Shown: positions 53,088 through 63,797, numbered from the stretch's first letter. The stretch: DNA of 64,000 nucleotides from Bog-756 sp052326605 (GCA_052326605.1 JBKQMB010000042.1:21520-85519), one strand, 5' to 3'. Numbers and translations: made by a program. The notes: a model not told the origin generated them from the sequence alone.

Positions 53088-54248
53088 GTGGTGACCGCCT
53101 TGTCGCAGTCGGCCCGAGCCTCACGCCACACGCGGATCTGCCGGGTACGGAGCCGGATGGAGGAGTTGGGGGTGGACGCCCTCCTGCTCTCTCACGGCGC
53201 CGACCTTCCCTGGCTGACCGGATATCGGGCCATGCCGTTGGAGCGCCTGACCATGCTCGTGCTCCGGGCCACGGGCGATCCCGTCCTCGTGGTCCCCGCC
53301 CTGGAGGCACCGCGGGTGCCGCCGCCCGGCGACCTCTTCACCGTGCTGCCGTGGGCCGATACAGAGGATCCGATCGATAACGTGTGCGCGGTCCTGGGCG
53401 GCCCGGGCCGCCGTGGCGGCGTTCTGCGACTCGCCGTCTCGGATCGGGCCTGGGCCACCACGGTGATCGAGCTGCAAGGCCGGCTGCCGGACGCCGGGTG
53501 GATGCCGGCGTCGACGGTCACCTCGCCGATCAGGGCCATCAAGGATGCGTCCGAGCTGGAGGCGTTGCGGCGGGCCGGGGCAGCCGCCGACCGGGTGGCG
53601 GCCAAGCTGCAGGGAGGTGAGATCGGGCTGATCGGGCGCACCGAGTCGGAGGTGTCCGGCGAGCTCGGGGCCCTGTTGATCTCCGAGGGTCACAGCCAGG
53701 TCAACTTCGCCATCGTCGGGAGCGGGCCCAATGCCGCCAGCCCCCACCACGAGCCGGGCGGCAGGGTGATCGGTCCGGGCGAGACGGTGGTGTGCGACTT
53801 CGGGGGGACCCTCTCGGTCGACGGCGACGTCGGCTACTGCTCGGATATCACCCGGACGGTGGTGACCGGCGCCCCTTCCGGCGAGGTCGACGAGTGCTAC
53901 CAGGTCCTGCTGTCCGCCCAGCAGGCGGCGGTGGCGGCAGCCCGGTCGGGGGTCACCGCGGAGCACGTCGACCACGTGGCCAGGGAGATCATCGCGTCCG
54001 CCGGCCTCGGTGCCCTCTTCGTGCACCGGACCGGCCATGGAATTGGGATCGAGGAGCACGAAGACCCCTACCTGGTGTCGGGGAACGGCGAGCTGCTGCG
54101 CCCGGGCCACGCGTTCTCGGTGGAGCCGGGGATCTACCGAGCGGGCCGGTACGGCATGCGCTTGGAGGACATCGTGGTCATCGGTGGCGACGGCATGCCC
54201 GAGCCGCTCAACTCGGCCGAGCACGGACTGGTGGTCGTCGAAGGATAG
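53088..54248 (+). CDS. M24 family metallopeptidase (Xaa-Pro aminopeptidase-like)
   Basis: 386 residues. N-terminal creatinase-like domain (ADLPWLTGYRAMPLERL) and a C-terminal pita-bread domain with the five metal ligands: Asp in VVCDFGGTL, Asp in YCSDITRTV, His in HRTGHGIGIEEHE, Glu in SVEPGIY and Glu in RLEDIVVI. Removes N-terminal residues before proline or acts as a dipeptidase. GTG start 4 nt after the LipB-LipA stop, so same transcript. The next SDR gene follows by 11 nt. Confidence 0.87.
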   Translation: MVTALSQSARASRHTRICRVRSRMEELGVDALLLSHGADLPWLTGYRAMPLERLTMLVLRATGDPVLVVPALEAPRVPPPGDLFTVLPWADTEDPIDNVCAVLGGPGRRGGVLRLAVSDRAWATTVIELQGRLPDAGWMPASTVTSPIRAIKDASELEALRRAGAAADRVAAKLQGGEIGLIGRTESEVSGELGALLISEGHSQVNFAIVGSGPNAASPHHEPGGRVIGPGETVVCDFGGTLSVDGDVGYCSDITRTVVTGAPSGEVDECYQVLLSAQQAAVAAARSGVTAEHVDHVAREIIASAGLGALFVHRTGHGIGIEEHEDPYLVSGNGELLRPGHAFSVEPGIYRAGRYGMRLEDIVVIGGDGMPEPLNSAEHGLVVVEG

Positions 54249-54259
54249 GGAGGCTCGAG

Positions 54260-54985
54260 ATGGACCTCGGAATCGAAGGGAAGGCGGCGTTGGTGGTTGC
54301 CGGATCGCGCGGTCTCGGAAGGGCCACGGCAGATGCCCTGGCGGCCGAAGGGGTCCGGGTGCTGCTGTCCTCCCGCAACGAGGAGAACCTGGCCCAGGCG
54401 CGGGCATCGCTCCGGGCCCTCGGCGCAGATGTGGAGACCCGGGCCGACGACATCACCGACCCCGACGCGCCCCGACGCCTGGTCGAGGCCACCGTGGAGG
54501 CCTTCGGGAGCATCGACATCGTGATCCCCAACGCAGGCGGGCCGCCTCCAGGTCGCGCCCTCGACCTCGACGACGCCGCCCTCGTGGCGGCTCTCAATGC
54601 CAATCTGCTCGCGTCGGTGCGGTTGACCAGGGAGGCGCTCCCCTTCATGCGCGTTGCGGGTTGGGGCCGCATCTGCTGCATCACGTCCTATTCGGTGGTG
54701 CAGCCGGTCCCCACCCTGGCGCTCTCCAACACCGCCCGGGTCGGACTGTGGGCCTGGGCGAAGACTGCTGCGCACGACCTGGCCTTCGAAGGCAGTGGCA
54801 TCACCTTGAACCTGATCTGCCCAGGGCCCCACGCCACTGACCGCATGCGTGAGCTCGGAGGCTCGGGAGTGATGGGCGATCCGCTGGATTTCGGCAAGAT
54901 CGCGGCCTTCCTCTGCTCGCAGCAGTCCCGGTTCGTGAACGGCGCTGCCGTTGTGGTCGATGGCGGTGCAACGCTCGCTCTTTGA
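54260..54985 (+). CDS. SDR-fold protein lacking the Tyr-Lys catalytic pair
   Basis: 241 residues. VVAGSRGLGRATADALA loop, SRNEEN for NADP, PNAGGPPPG and the ending GAAVVVDGG. In place of Y-x3-K the sequence reads SNTAR (in LALSNTARVGLWAWAK), Ser and Arg at those positions. A clade of actinobacterial FabG-like proteins shares this change, so it may catalyse a different reaction or only bind. GGGAGG lies about 6 nt before the ATG. Last gene of the lipoylation operon by spacing. Confidence 0.8.
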   Translation: MDLGIEGKAALVVAGSRGLGRATADALAAEGVRVLLSSRNEENLAQARASLRALGADVETRADDITDPDAPRRLVEATVEAFGSIDIVIPNAGGPPPGRALDLDDAALVAALNANLLASVRLTREALPFMRVAGWGRICCITSYSVVQPVPTLALSNTARVGLWAWAKTAAHDLAFEGSGITLNLICPGPHATDRMRELGGSGVMGDPLDFGKIAAFLCSQQSRFVNGAAVVVDGGATLAL

Positions 54986-55064
54986 CCGTGGCGGCTGGGT
55001 CCGGACAGGCGGCCCACCGGGGAGGACCGGCACGGGACGGTCTGTCCTGGCGGCAGAGCCGCTC

Positions 55065-55676
55065 TCAGCTGCCCCGCTGTTCCCGGTTCGGTGACGTGAT
55101 CGGCGGGGGAGGCTGTACGAGAGGGGGGAGCGGTGGAGGGGGGGCCGGCGGGGGTGTTGGGGCCGGCGGGGCTGTCCCCGGCGTCACGGACTCCCCGGCC
55201 GGGTTCGGGGTCGTTCCCGGAGGGGAGGGTTCGGCGTCGGGGACCGGCCGTAGCTCTACGGCTTCCGACGGGTCGAAGGCACGGACCCTGTTCGATGAGG
55301 ACCGATCGTCTCCCACGAACGGTGGCGCAGCGCGTGTGGGCCCCGACTTGGGGCCGCCCTTGCCGGAGCCCGTGGATTTGGGCGAGACGAACGAAGGGGA
55401 GAGCGCCTTGGGACCGTTCGTCAACGACTGCTCGACGAGCGATGTGCCGACCGTGCCGGGCGCATACCGGGCCACGTCCCTGTCGAAGTAGCCCTCGGAG
55501 CTCGCCATCCTGATCTTCCTGCCATGGGAGCGCTTCACCCTCACGGCAAGGAGCGTGGCCACGATCGCCACGGCAACGGCCAAGAGGATCAGCTCGATCG
55601 ACAAAGCGCTGTTCTCCGAGTCTCCGAGGCTATGAATCCACCACCGTGGAGGGCAGTTATCCGCATCCTCATCCAT
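55065..55676 (-). CDS. Single-pass membrane protein with Pro-rich tail, unrecognised
   Basis: 203 residues. One helix near the N-terminus (LSIELILLAVAVAIVATLLAV) and basic VKRSHGRK after it put the long Ser/Pro-rich C-terminal part in the cytoplasm. The tail ends in a run of prolines. No domain recognised. Low-complexity sequence makes the ORF less certain, but the membrane helix and downstream GYFDRDVARYAPGTVG look like real protein. Faces metH in the same direction, 100 bp downstream of its end. Confidence 0.5.
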   Translation of the reverse strand: MDEDADNCPPRWWIHSLGDSENSALSIELILLAVAVAIVATLLAVRVKRSHGRKIRMASSEGYFDRDVARYAPGTVGTSLVEQSLTNGPKALSPSFVSPKSTGSGKGGPKSGPTRAAPPFVGDDRSSSNRVRAFDPSEAVELRPVPDAEPSPPGTTPNPAGESVTPGTAPPAPTPPPAPPPPLPPLVQPPPPITSPNREQRGS

Positions 55677-55775
55677 GATACTGATCAGGAGTGTGGACCG
55701 CGCTGAGTTCGCCGGCCGGCTGCGATCGCCCGACGCGAGCCTCTCCGGCGTGATCGCGTGGGCCCCCGGGTCTGC

Positions 55776-58700
55776 CTAGGCCACGAAGTACTTGGCCTGA
55801 GGGTGGTGGCAGATGATCGCCGTCGTTGACTGTTCGGGATGCAGCTGGAAGCCCTCGCTGACCACCACGCCGATCCGGTCGGCGCCGAGCAGGTCGACCA
55901 CCTTGGCGTTGTCCTCGAGGTTCGGGCACGCCGGGTAGCCCCACGAGTACCGGCCACCCCGGTACTTCTGCCGGAAGAGCCCGGTCAAGGTCGGACCGTC
56001 CTCATCGGCGAAGCCAAGTTCCTCGCGGATCCGGCGGTGCCAGTACTCGGCGAGGGCCTCTGCCATCTCCACACCGAGTCCGTGGAGGTAGAGATACTGC
56101 TGGTACTCGTCCTCGGCGAACAGACGCGCTGCTTCCTCCGAGACGCGTGATCCCATGGTCACCACCTGGAAGCTGGCCCAGTCCGGCTCCCCCGATGCCA
56201 CGGAACGGAAGAAGTCGCTGATGCACAACCAGGGACCCTCGGTCTGGCGGGGGAAGCTGAACCTCATCAGCTCCGACGACCGGCTGTCGTCCTTGAAGAT
56301 CACCAGGTCGTCGCCGTCGGCGTTGGCGGCGAAGTGGCCCCACGCCACTTGCGGCACCAGCAGCTGCTCGGCCTTCGCCGTTGCCAATTGCTCACGGAGC
56401 AGGCTCCGGACCCGCTCCTTGAAGGACGGATCGTCCTCGCCGTTTTCCGGTCGGTACCCCCACTGGTTGCGGAAGAGCGCCGTCTCGTTGAGGTAGGTGG
56501 CCACGTCGTCGACGGACATGCCCTTCGCCACACGGCTGCCCACGAAGGGGGGCACGAACACCGGGTTGTCCGTCACGACCTCGGGCGAGCGGGCGGGAAG
56601 CTCCTCCCCTCGCTCCCGCGCCTCGGCGGCAGCCAGTTTGCGCAGCTCGCTCCGGCGGGGCCCGAGGTCCCGACCTCCGACGACGGTCCCGAAGTCCGGA
56701 TCGTCCTCACCGGACCTGGACAGCTCCACCAGGCGGTCCATGGTGCGCAGACCTTCGAACGCGTCCTTGCCGTAGAAGAGCCGCCCGTCGTAGACCTGGC
56801 GCAGGTCGCGCTCGACATAGGTCCGGGTGAGCGCCGCACCGCCGAGAATGACCGGGATATGGGAGAGGCCCCGGCGATTCAGCTCGTCGAGGTTGTCGCG
56901 CATGATCAACGTGGATTTGACCAGCAGGCCACTCATGCCGATGGCGTCGGCTTTGAACTCCTCGACGGCGGCGACCATGTCGTTGATCCCCACTTTGATC
57001 CCGAGGTTCCTCACGGTGTAGCCGTTGTTGGTGAGGATGATGTCGACCAGGTTCTTGCCGATGTCGTGCACGTCGCCCTTGACCGTGGCCAGCACCAGCA
57101 GCCCCTTGCCGCCCTGGTCGGCCTTCTCCATGTAGGGCTCGAGGTACGAGACGGCGGACTTCATGGTCTCCGCCGATCCCAGGACGAACGGAAGCTGCAT
57201 CTGGCCGGAGGCGAACAACTCGCCCACGGTCTTCATGCCGGCCAACAAGAGGTCGTTGATGACGAGGAGAGGCGTGAGGCCCTGGGCCAGGGCCTCGTCG
57301 AGATCGGCCTCGATCCCGTTGCGGTCGCCGTCGACGATCCGATGCTCGAGGCGGCGTTCGACGGTCCACCCCGACTTGTCCTCGACTGATGCTGCAGTGG
57401 AGGCGGACACCCCTTCGAAGAGGCCGAGCAGTTCGGTCAACGGGTCGTAACCGTCGCGCCTGCGGTCGTAGATCAGATCGAGGCACACCTCGCGAACCCG
57501 GTCGTCGATCTTCGACAGGGGAAGGATCTTCGACGCATGGACGATGGCGGCGTCGAGGCCCGCCTCCACGCACTCGTGCAGGAAGACCGAGTTGAGGACC
57601 TGGCGGGCTGCCGGGTTGAGGCCGAAGGAAACATTGGACAGGCCCAGCACCGTGTAGACGCCCGGGAGTTCCGCCTTGATCCGCCGGATACCCTCGATGG
57701 TCTCGATGCCGTCCTGGCGGCTCTCTTCCATGCCGGTCGACAGGGGGAGGGCCAGCGGATCGAACAGGAGGTCCTCGGGCCGGAGCCCGTACCGCTGGGT
57801 GGCGATGTCGTGGATCGCGGTGGCGGCGCGGACCTTCCAGTCGGCCGTGCGGGCCTGGCCCTCGGTGTCGATGCAGGTGCAGACCACGGCGGCACCGAAC
57901 TCTTTGGCCAAGGTGAGGAACGAGTCGAGGCGGGTGCCCTCGCCGTCCCCTTCCTCGAGGTTGACCGAGTTGATGACCGCTCGCCCGCCGATCCACGACA
58001 GAGCGGTCTCGACGACCGGCGCCTCTGTCGAGTCCACCACCAGCGGGGCCGTCGACTGGGTGGCGAATCGCGACGCCACCTCTTGCATGTCGGACACGCC
58101 GTCCGCCCCGGTGTAGTCGACGCACACGTCGATCAGGTGCGATCCTTCCTTTACCTGTTCGCGGGCCATGGCCACGCACGTGTCCCAGTCACCCGCGAGC
58201 ATCGCTTCGCGGAACTTCTTCGAGCCGTTGGCGTTGGTCCGCTCCCCGATGACCAGGAACGAGGTGTCCTGGGTGAAGGGAACCTGTGTGTAGATCGAGG
58301 CCGCCCCATACTCGGGTTCGGCATGGCGCGGGGCCGGAACGAGGTCCGCGCAGGCACCCACGACCGCTGCCAGGTGGTCCGGCGTGGTGCCGCAGCACCC
58401 TCCGATCACCGAGACGCCGAGCTCGCTCACGAACTGGCGGTGGAACTCCGCGAGCTGGGAAGGCTGAAGGTCGTAGTGCATGGCGCCGTCGACAACGGAG
58501 GGGAGCCCGGCATTGGGGAGGCACGCGACCGGAAGGGTGGCGTGGCCCGTGAGGTGGCGGAGGGGCTCGAACATCTCGGCCGGTCCGGTGGCGCAGTTGA
58601 GCCCGATCACATCGACATCCATGGCCTGCAGCGCACACAGCGCGGCACCGATCTCGGTGCCCGGCAGCATCGTGCCGGTCAGTTCGACGGTGACCTGGGC

Positions 58701-59282
58701 CTGGATCGGCAGGTGGCGTCCCGCCGACCTCATCGCCCGACGGGCTCCGTTGATAGCCGACTTGGCCTGCAACAGGTCGAAGACGGTCTCGATGACGATG
58801 AGGTCGACGCCACCCTCGATCAGGGCGGCCGCCTGCTCCTCGTAGGCGTCACGCAACTCCGCGTACCGGATCTGACCGAGGGTCGGGAACTTCGTGCCGG
58901 GCCCGATGCTCCCGGCCACCCAACGCGGCCGATCCGGAGTGGAGAAGTCGTCAGCAGCTCCTCGGGCCAGCGCTGCCGCTGCCTGGTTCAGCTCCCTCAC
59001 CCGGTGCGCCTGGCCGTACTCGGCCAGCACCGGGGCGAACGCCCCGAAGGTGTCGGTTTCGACGACGTCGCAGCCGACCTCGAAGAACGATCGGTGGACC
59101 CGGTCGACGGCATCCGGTCGCGAGACCACCAGGAGCTCGTTGCACCCTTCGAGATCCGGCCCGCCGAAGTCCTCGGCGGTCAGCTCGGCCAGCTGCAGGT
59201 TGGTCCCCATGGCCCCGTCGAAGATCACGACCCGTTCGGCAACGGCCTGCAGATAGCTCGAAGGGTTGGTTTCGACGGTCAT
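55776..59282 (-). CDS. metH: Cobalamin-dependent methionine synthase
   Basis: 1168 residues with all four MetH modules in order. Homocysteine-binding domain (Zn Cys in GLNCATGP and GGCCGTTPDH), methyltetrahydrofolate-binding TIM barrel (IGERTNANGSKKF ...), B12 module with the lower-ligand His in VKGDVHDIGKNLV, and C-terminal SAM-activation domain (RYSWGYPACPNLED). Transfers a methyl from methyl-THF to homocysteine. Starts at ATG 59282, 9 nt after a TAGCCT box. Diverges from the pduO-type adenosyltransferase gene over 140 bp with no room for a cobalamin riboswitch. Confidence 0.95.
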   Translation of the reverse strand: MTVETNPSSYLQAVAERVVIFDGAMGTNLQLAELTAEDFGGPDLEGCNELLVVSRPDAVDRVHRSFFEVGCDVVETDTFGAFAPVLAEYGQAHRVRELNQAAAALARGAADDFSTPDRPRWVAGSIGPGTKFPTLGQIRYAELRDAYEEQAAALIEGGVDLIVIETVFDLLQAKSAINGARRAMRSAGRHLPIQAQVTVELTGTMLPGTEIGAALCALQAMDVDVIGLNCATGPAEMFEPLRHLTGHATLPVACLPNAGLPSVVDGAMHYDLQPSQLAEFHRQFVSELGVSVIGGCCGTTPDHLAAVVGACADLVPAPRHAEPEYGAASIYTQVPFTQDTSFLVIGERTNANGSKKFREAMLAGDWDTCVAMAREQVKEGSHLIDVCVDYTGADGVSDMQEVASRFATQSTAPLVVDSTEAPVVETALSWIGGRAVINSVNLEEGDGEGTRLDSFLTLAKEFGAAVVCTCIDTEGQARTADWKVRAATAIHDIATQRYGLRPEDLLFDPLALPLSTGMEESRQDGIETIEGIRRIKAELPGVYTVLGLSNVSFGLNPAARQVLNSVFLHECVEAGLDAAIVHASKILPLSKIDDRVREVCLDLIYDRRRDGYDPLTELLGLFEGVSASTAASVEDKSGWTVERRLEHRIVDGDRNGIEADLDEALAQGLTPLLVINDLLLAGMKTVGELFASGQMQLPFVLGSAETMKSAVSYLEPYMEKADQGGKGLLVLATVKGDVHDIGKNLVDIILTNNGYTVRNLGIKVGINDMVAAVEEFKADAIGMSGLLVKSTLIMRDNLDELNRRGLSHIPVILGGAALTRTYVERDLRQVYDGRLFYGKDAFEGLRTMDRLVELSRSGEDDPDFGTVVGGRDLGPRRSELRKLAAAEARERGEELPARSPEVVTDNPVFVPPFVGSRVAKGMSVDDVATYLNETALFRNQWGYRPENGEDDPSFKERVRSLLREQLATAKAEQLLVPQVAWGHFAANADGDDLVIFKDDSRSSELMRFSFPRQTEGPWLCISDFFRSVASGEPDWASFQVVTMGSRVSEEAARLFAEDEYQQYLYLHGLGVEMAEALAEYWHRRIREELGFADEDGPTLTGLFRQKYRGGRYSWGYPACPNLEDNAKVVDLLGADRIGVVVSEGFQLHPEQSTTAIICHHPQAKYFVA

Positions 59283-59291
59283 ATCAGGACA

Positions 59292-59297
59292 AGGCTA
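59292..59297 (-). promoter_or_regulatory. -10 box TAGCCT, near-leaderless metH
   Basis: Minus-strand TAGCCT with a 9-nt spacer to ATG 59282. No riboswitch-like sequence lies between box and gene. Confidence 0.4.
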
Positions 59298-59422
59298 CCG
59301 GGGAGGTGCCGGGCGGCCTGCAGCCCGGCCGGCCGCGGGCGGTGCGAGCGGGGGCGGTCGCCGCCGTCGGCGTGGAGAGGGGCCTGAACGGCGTCGTTTA
59401 GCATCGGGTCTGTGATGAACCA

Positions 59423-60070
59423 GTGTTGAAGATCTACACGAAGACGGGCGATGACGGGACCACCGGGCTGCTCTTCGGCGGTCGGGTTCGCAAGGACTCC
59501 TACGTCATGCAGATCAATGGGACCGTGGACGAGGCTCAGGCGGCGATGGGCATGGCCCGGGCGGAGGCGGAGCCGGGATCCGAGCTCGACGAGCTGCTCA
59601 CCGGCCTCGAGCGCGATCTGTACGTGCTGATGGCCGAGGTGGCCACCGACCCCTCCAACCGGTCCAAGCTGGTCGCCGGCAGAACGCTGGTCACCCCGGA
59701 GATGGTCGCCGCGCTCGAGGTGCACATCGACGATCTGATCGCCCGTTTCGACATGCCCACCGACTTCGTCGTGCCCGGCGCCAATCGGAGGTCGGCGGCG
59801 TTGGACCTGGCCCGGACCGTGGTCCGCCGGGCCGAGCGGCTGGTGGTGTCGTCGCCGATCGAAGGATCTCAGGTGGGCCGCTATCTGAATCGGCTCTCCG
59901 ACCTGTTGTGGGCGATCGCCCGGTGGAGCGACGGCCAGCAGCACCTGCTGGCTCGCGGCCCGGGACACCGGCGCCTGCCGGACCCGACCGCCGGGGCACC
60001 CGGGGGCGAGGGCTCGGATCGTTCGACTGCCGATGGTCCCGTGCACGATGAGAACGGAGAGCTTCACTGA
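59423..60070 (+). CDS. Cob(I)yrinic acid a,c-diamide adenosyltransferase, PduO type
   Basis: 215 residues. KIYTKTGDDGTTGLLFGGRVRKDS start, then GTVDEAQAAMGMARAEA and the ATP-contact helix VRRAERLVV plus YLNRLSDLLWAIARW. Makes adenosylcobalamin from cob(I)alamin and ATP. An acidic tail of about 30 residues follows. GTG 59423; a TAGCAT at 59399-59404 could be its -10 box. The stop TGA shares a base with the pepA ATG. Links B12 supply to metH next door, and AdoCbl would also serve ethylmalonyl-CoA mutase if that pathway is present. Confidence 0.87.
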   Translation: MLKIYTKTGDDGTTGLLFGGRVRKDSYVMQINGTVDEAQAAMGMARAEAEPGSELDELLTGLERDLYVLMAEVATDPSNRSKLVAGRTLVTPEMVAALEVHIDDLIARFDMPTDFVVPGANRRSAALDLARTVVRRAERLVVSSPIEGSQVGRYLNRLSDLLWAIARWSDGQQHLLARGPGHRRLPDPTAGAPGGEGSDRSTADGPVHDENGELH

Positions 60071-61629
60071 TGAGAATCACCGCCACGTCCGCTGACGCCC
60101 TCCCGTCCCATCCGGTGGCATGGGGGGTGCCGGTCGCCACGGGTGACGACGGACCCCGGTATGCAGTGCCGCTGGACGGGTTCGACCTGGGCCTCCCGGC
60201 CCGGCTCGATCCCGCCTGGTGCAAGCGTCGTGACTTCGGCGGCAAGGTGGGCCAGACGCTCACCCTGCGCTCGGCAGCCCCGGCACCGGCCGGACCCGCT
60301 TCGACGACGGAGATCGTCCTGGTAGGAGTGGGCGACCTCGGGTCGTTCGAGGGCGACCGGGGGCTCGAGTCACTGCGTCGGGCCTCGGCTTCCTTCGTCC
60401 GTGCTGCGGGTAGTGGCGAGTCGGCGGTCCTCCTGCTGGCTCCTGTCCCCGATCTCCCGGTCGGGAGCTCGGCGGAGGCGGCTGCCCTGGGCGCCGCGCT
60501 GGCCGCCTACCGGTACGACGATTTCCGCACGGCGGACAGCCCCGAGCGGCTCGAGGCCCTGGTGCTTGCCGTGGCGTCGCCTTCCGATGTCGACGGCGCC
60601 GATGGGGGTGCCACCCGTGGTGCCCGGATCGCCGAGTCGGTGAGCCTGGCCAGGGACTTGGTCAATGAGCCGCCGAGCTCCCTGACGCCCCAGAAGTTCG
60701 CCGAAACGTTCGCCGTGAGGTTCGCCGACGTGTCCGGGCTGTCGGTCGAGGTGTGGGACGAGGGTCGGATTGCCGACGAGCATCTCGGCGGCCTACTGGG
60801 GGTGTCGAGGGGATCGACCCAGCCACCGAGGTTGGTGCGGGTCGAGTACGAGCCGCAGGATCCGCTGGTGGTCGACGGCCGGGTGCCCCATCTGGTGCTG
60901 GTGGGCAAGGGGATCACCTTCGACTCCGGCGGCCTGTCGCTCAAGCCGGCCGGTGGCATGGAGACCATGAAGACCGATATGGGCGGAGCCGCGGCCGTGC
61001 TCGGCGCGGTCGACGCCGCCGCCGCGCTCGGGGCGCGGATCCGCATCACCGCCATCACACCCCTGACCGAGAACATGCCGAGTGGATCGGCCACCAAGCC
61101 GGGTGACGTGCTGACGGCCCGTAACGGCAAGACCATCGAGGTCCTCAACACCGATGCCGAGGGGCGCCTGATACTGGCCGACGGGCTGTCTCTGGCCGCC
61201 GAAGCCGAACCCGACGCCATCATCGACGTGGCCACGTTGACCGGTGCCGCCGTGGTGGCACTGGGCAAGGAGATCGCCGGCCTGCTGGGCAATGACGACG
61301 TTCTCGTCGAAGCCGTGCGAGCGGGGGCGAGCCGGGCCGGCGAGCCGGTCTGGCCGCTCCCACTGCCCGACGACTACCGCGCCCACATCGAGTCCGAGAT
61401 CGCCGATATGCGCAACGTCGGGCGGCCCGGACAGGCCGGAAGCATCTCGGCGGCCCTGCTGCTGGCCGAGTTCGTGGGCGAGGTCCCCTGGGCTCACCTC
61501 GACATCGCCGGGCCCGCCCGCTCGGACGAGAGCACCCGTTACCTGGCCAAGGGAGGTACCGGCTACGGAGTGCGCACCCTGGTGGCGTTGGCGACCTCCG
61601 AGGAGTTCGCGCGCTCTCTCGTGCGGTAG
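60070..61629 (+). CDS. pepA: Leucyl aminopeptidase (M17)
   Basis: 519 residues. The family signature NTDAEGRLILADGL carries two metal ligands; Lys and Asp in GKGITFDSGGLSLKP and the stretch MKTDMGGAAAVLGAV complete the bimetal site. N-terminal half is the divergent M17 regulatory domain. Cleaves N-terminal residues in peptide turnover. Coupled to the adenosyltransferase gene by a 1-nt TGATG overlap. Confidence 0.9.
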   Translation: MRITATSADALPSHPVAWGVPVATGDDGPRYAVPLDGFDLGLPARLDPAWCKRRDFGGKVGQTLTLRSAAPAPAGPASTTEIVLVGVGDLGSFEGDRGLESLRRASASFVRAAGSGESAVLLLAPVPDLPVGSSAEAAALGAALAAYRYDDFRTADSPERLEALVLAVASPSDVDGADGGATRGARIAESVSLARDLVNEPPSSLTPQKFAETFAVRFADVSGLSVEVWDEGRIADEHLGGLLGVSRGSTQPPRLVRVEYEPQDPLVVDGRVPHLVLVGKGITFDSGGLSLKPAGGMETMKTDMGGAAAVLGAVDAAAALGARIRITAITPLTENMPSGSATKPGDVLTARNGKTIEVLNTDAEGRLILADGLSLAAEAEPDAIIDVATLTGAAVVALGKEIAGLLGNDDVLVEAVRAGASRAGEPVWPLPLPDDYRAHIESEIADMRNVGRPGQAGSISAALLLAEFVGEVPWAHLDIAGPARSDESTRYLAKGGTGYGVRTLVALATSEEFARSLVR

Positions 61630-61722
61630 GACCCGTCTTAGAGCGGCGATGGCAAGCTCCGGCCGGAGGTATCGGGAATCGGGTCATTCCCGGTGCACCG
61701 GGCGCCCGACCGGAAGGTGCAC

Positions 61723-61728
61723 TATTTT
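61723..61728 (+). promoter_or_regulatory. -10 box TATTTT, leaderless gpsA
   Basis: TATTTT, the most AT-rich box in the window, ends 7 nt before GTG 61736. Confidence 0.5.
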
Positions 61729-61735
61729 GCCTTCG

Positions 61736-62725
<990 letters not shown>

Positions 62726-62776
62726 CCTGCCCGCCTGGTGAGTTGCCGTCCGGTCGGTGGGGGTCCCTTCAACCGG

Positions 62777-63442
62777 TCAGGTCCCGGACTGCCGACGGGG
62801 GCGCACAGCATCCTCGGCGGCGCGGAAGGCGATCGCCGGGTGGAACTGCCAGACGCCGAGTTGTTGTTCGATCTCGGTCCGGTCCCGTCCTGCGGAGGCC
62901 AGCCCGGCCGCCAACCGGTGGGCCCGTAGGCGCATCTGTTCCGGTTCGGACAGCCGCTGCTCGACCAGCCACCGCCGGTGGCTCTGCTGAAGCGATTCCG
63001 GCAGCCGGCTGACGTGTCTGAGGGGGAGGGGAGGGATGTGGACGCGGACAGCGAGCCCGGACGGCCCATACGGGCGGGCCAGCTCGAACGTGCACAGGCG
63101 TTGGAACGCCCGCCGGAAGGGCGAGTTCTTGCCCATGCGCTCGCCCAGGCCCAAGGACCGCGCCGTGTCGGCCAGATGGAGTTCGAATCCGTCGCGATGC
63201 ACCTCGAGGCCGTAGGAGAGGCGCCTCAGGAGCCACGTTGCCGACGGGCCGATGATCCCCAACCAGTACAGCTCGACGTAACGCGAGCAGGGGTGGACGC
63301 CGTGGGGGTCGGCGATCGGATCGAGCCATCGGACGATATGCAGTGTCGGGGTCGCCCCGGGAGTCCGGGATGGGGCGGCCGGGGCAGTCGGGGCGGACCT
63401 GCCGCCCACCGGTTCGGGCGCTCTGAGGGTGGTCGACGGCAT
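62777..63442 (-). CDS. Conserved hypothetical protein
   Basis: 221 residues from ATG 63442, which has GGAGG 6 nt upstream on the minus strand; ATG 63460 lies before that site. Soluble and basic. The centre HPCSRYVELYWLGIIGPSATWLLRRL and GKNSPFRRAFQRLC look like conserved motifs, but I cannot name the family. An N-terminal Pro/Ala-rich stretch of about 35 residues precedes it. It converges on gpsA. Possibly an actinobacteria-specific protein. Confidence 0.65.
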   Translation of the reverse strand: MPSTTLRAPEPVGGRSAPTAPAAPSRTPGATPTLHIVRWLDPIADPHGVHPCSRYVELYWLGIIGPSATWLLRRLSYGLEVHRDGFELHLADTARSLGLGERMGKNSPFRRAFQRLCTFELARPYGPSGLAVRVHIPPLPLRHVSRLPESLQQSHRRWLVEQRLSEPEQMRLRAHRLAAGLASAGRDRTEIEQQLGVWQFHPAIAFRAAEDAVRPRRQSGT

Positions 63443-63797
63443 GGCGTCCTCCGCAGTCATTCGGTGGTGAAGCCAACCCGTCCGGCCCACGGGCCGGAAA
63501 CGGGTGCGGCGTCTGCTGACCACTCGACCCTGACCGCTGCGACTTGCCTGACACCTGGACGGCGACCTTGCTGCCCGAGGCGCCCGCAGGTGTGTGCCTC
63601 TCGACGGGAAGCCCAGGCGGTCGCTCGCCTGCCCCCTGCCGAATCAGGCGGGCAGGCAGCCACCCCGTCGGTCAGTCCAGTGCGCCGCCTGGACGGCTGA
63701 TCGGCCACTATTCAAGGATGGCCGTTCCACATGGCTCCGAGGATCGTCAAACTGCCAGTTGGACTGATCCTGACCGAGTGGATCGATACTTACTGGC
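63443..63797. other. 355-bp region between the hypothetical gene and the IS end
   Basis: No convincing gene. It probably contains the terminal inverted repeat of the insertion sequence, but I could not identify its boundary without the other end. Confidence 0.35.

Noticed and set aside
57537..59387. A 616-codon frame antisense to metH
   Set aside because: Shadow of metH codon bias; no recognisable domain.
59283..59422. Cobalamin riboswitch between metH and the adenosyltransferase gene
   Set aside because: Only 140 bp, shared by two divergent promoters, and no B12-box-like sequence seen.
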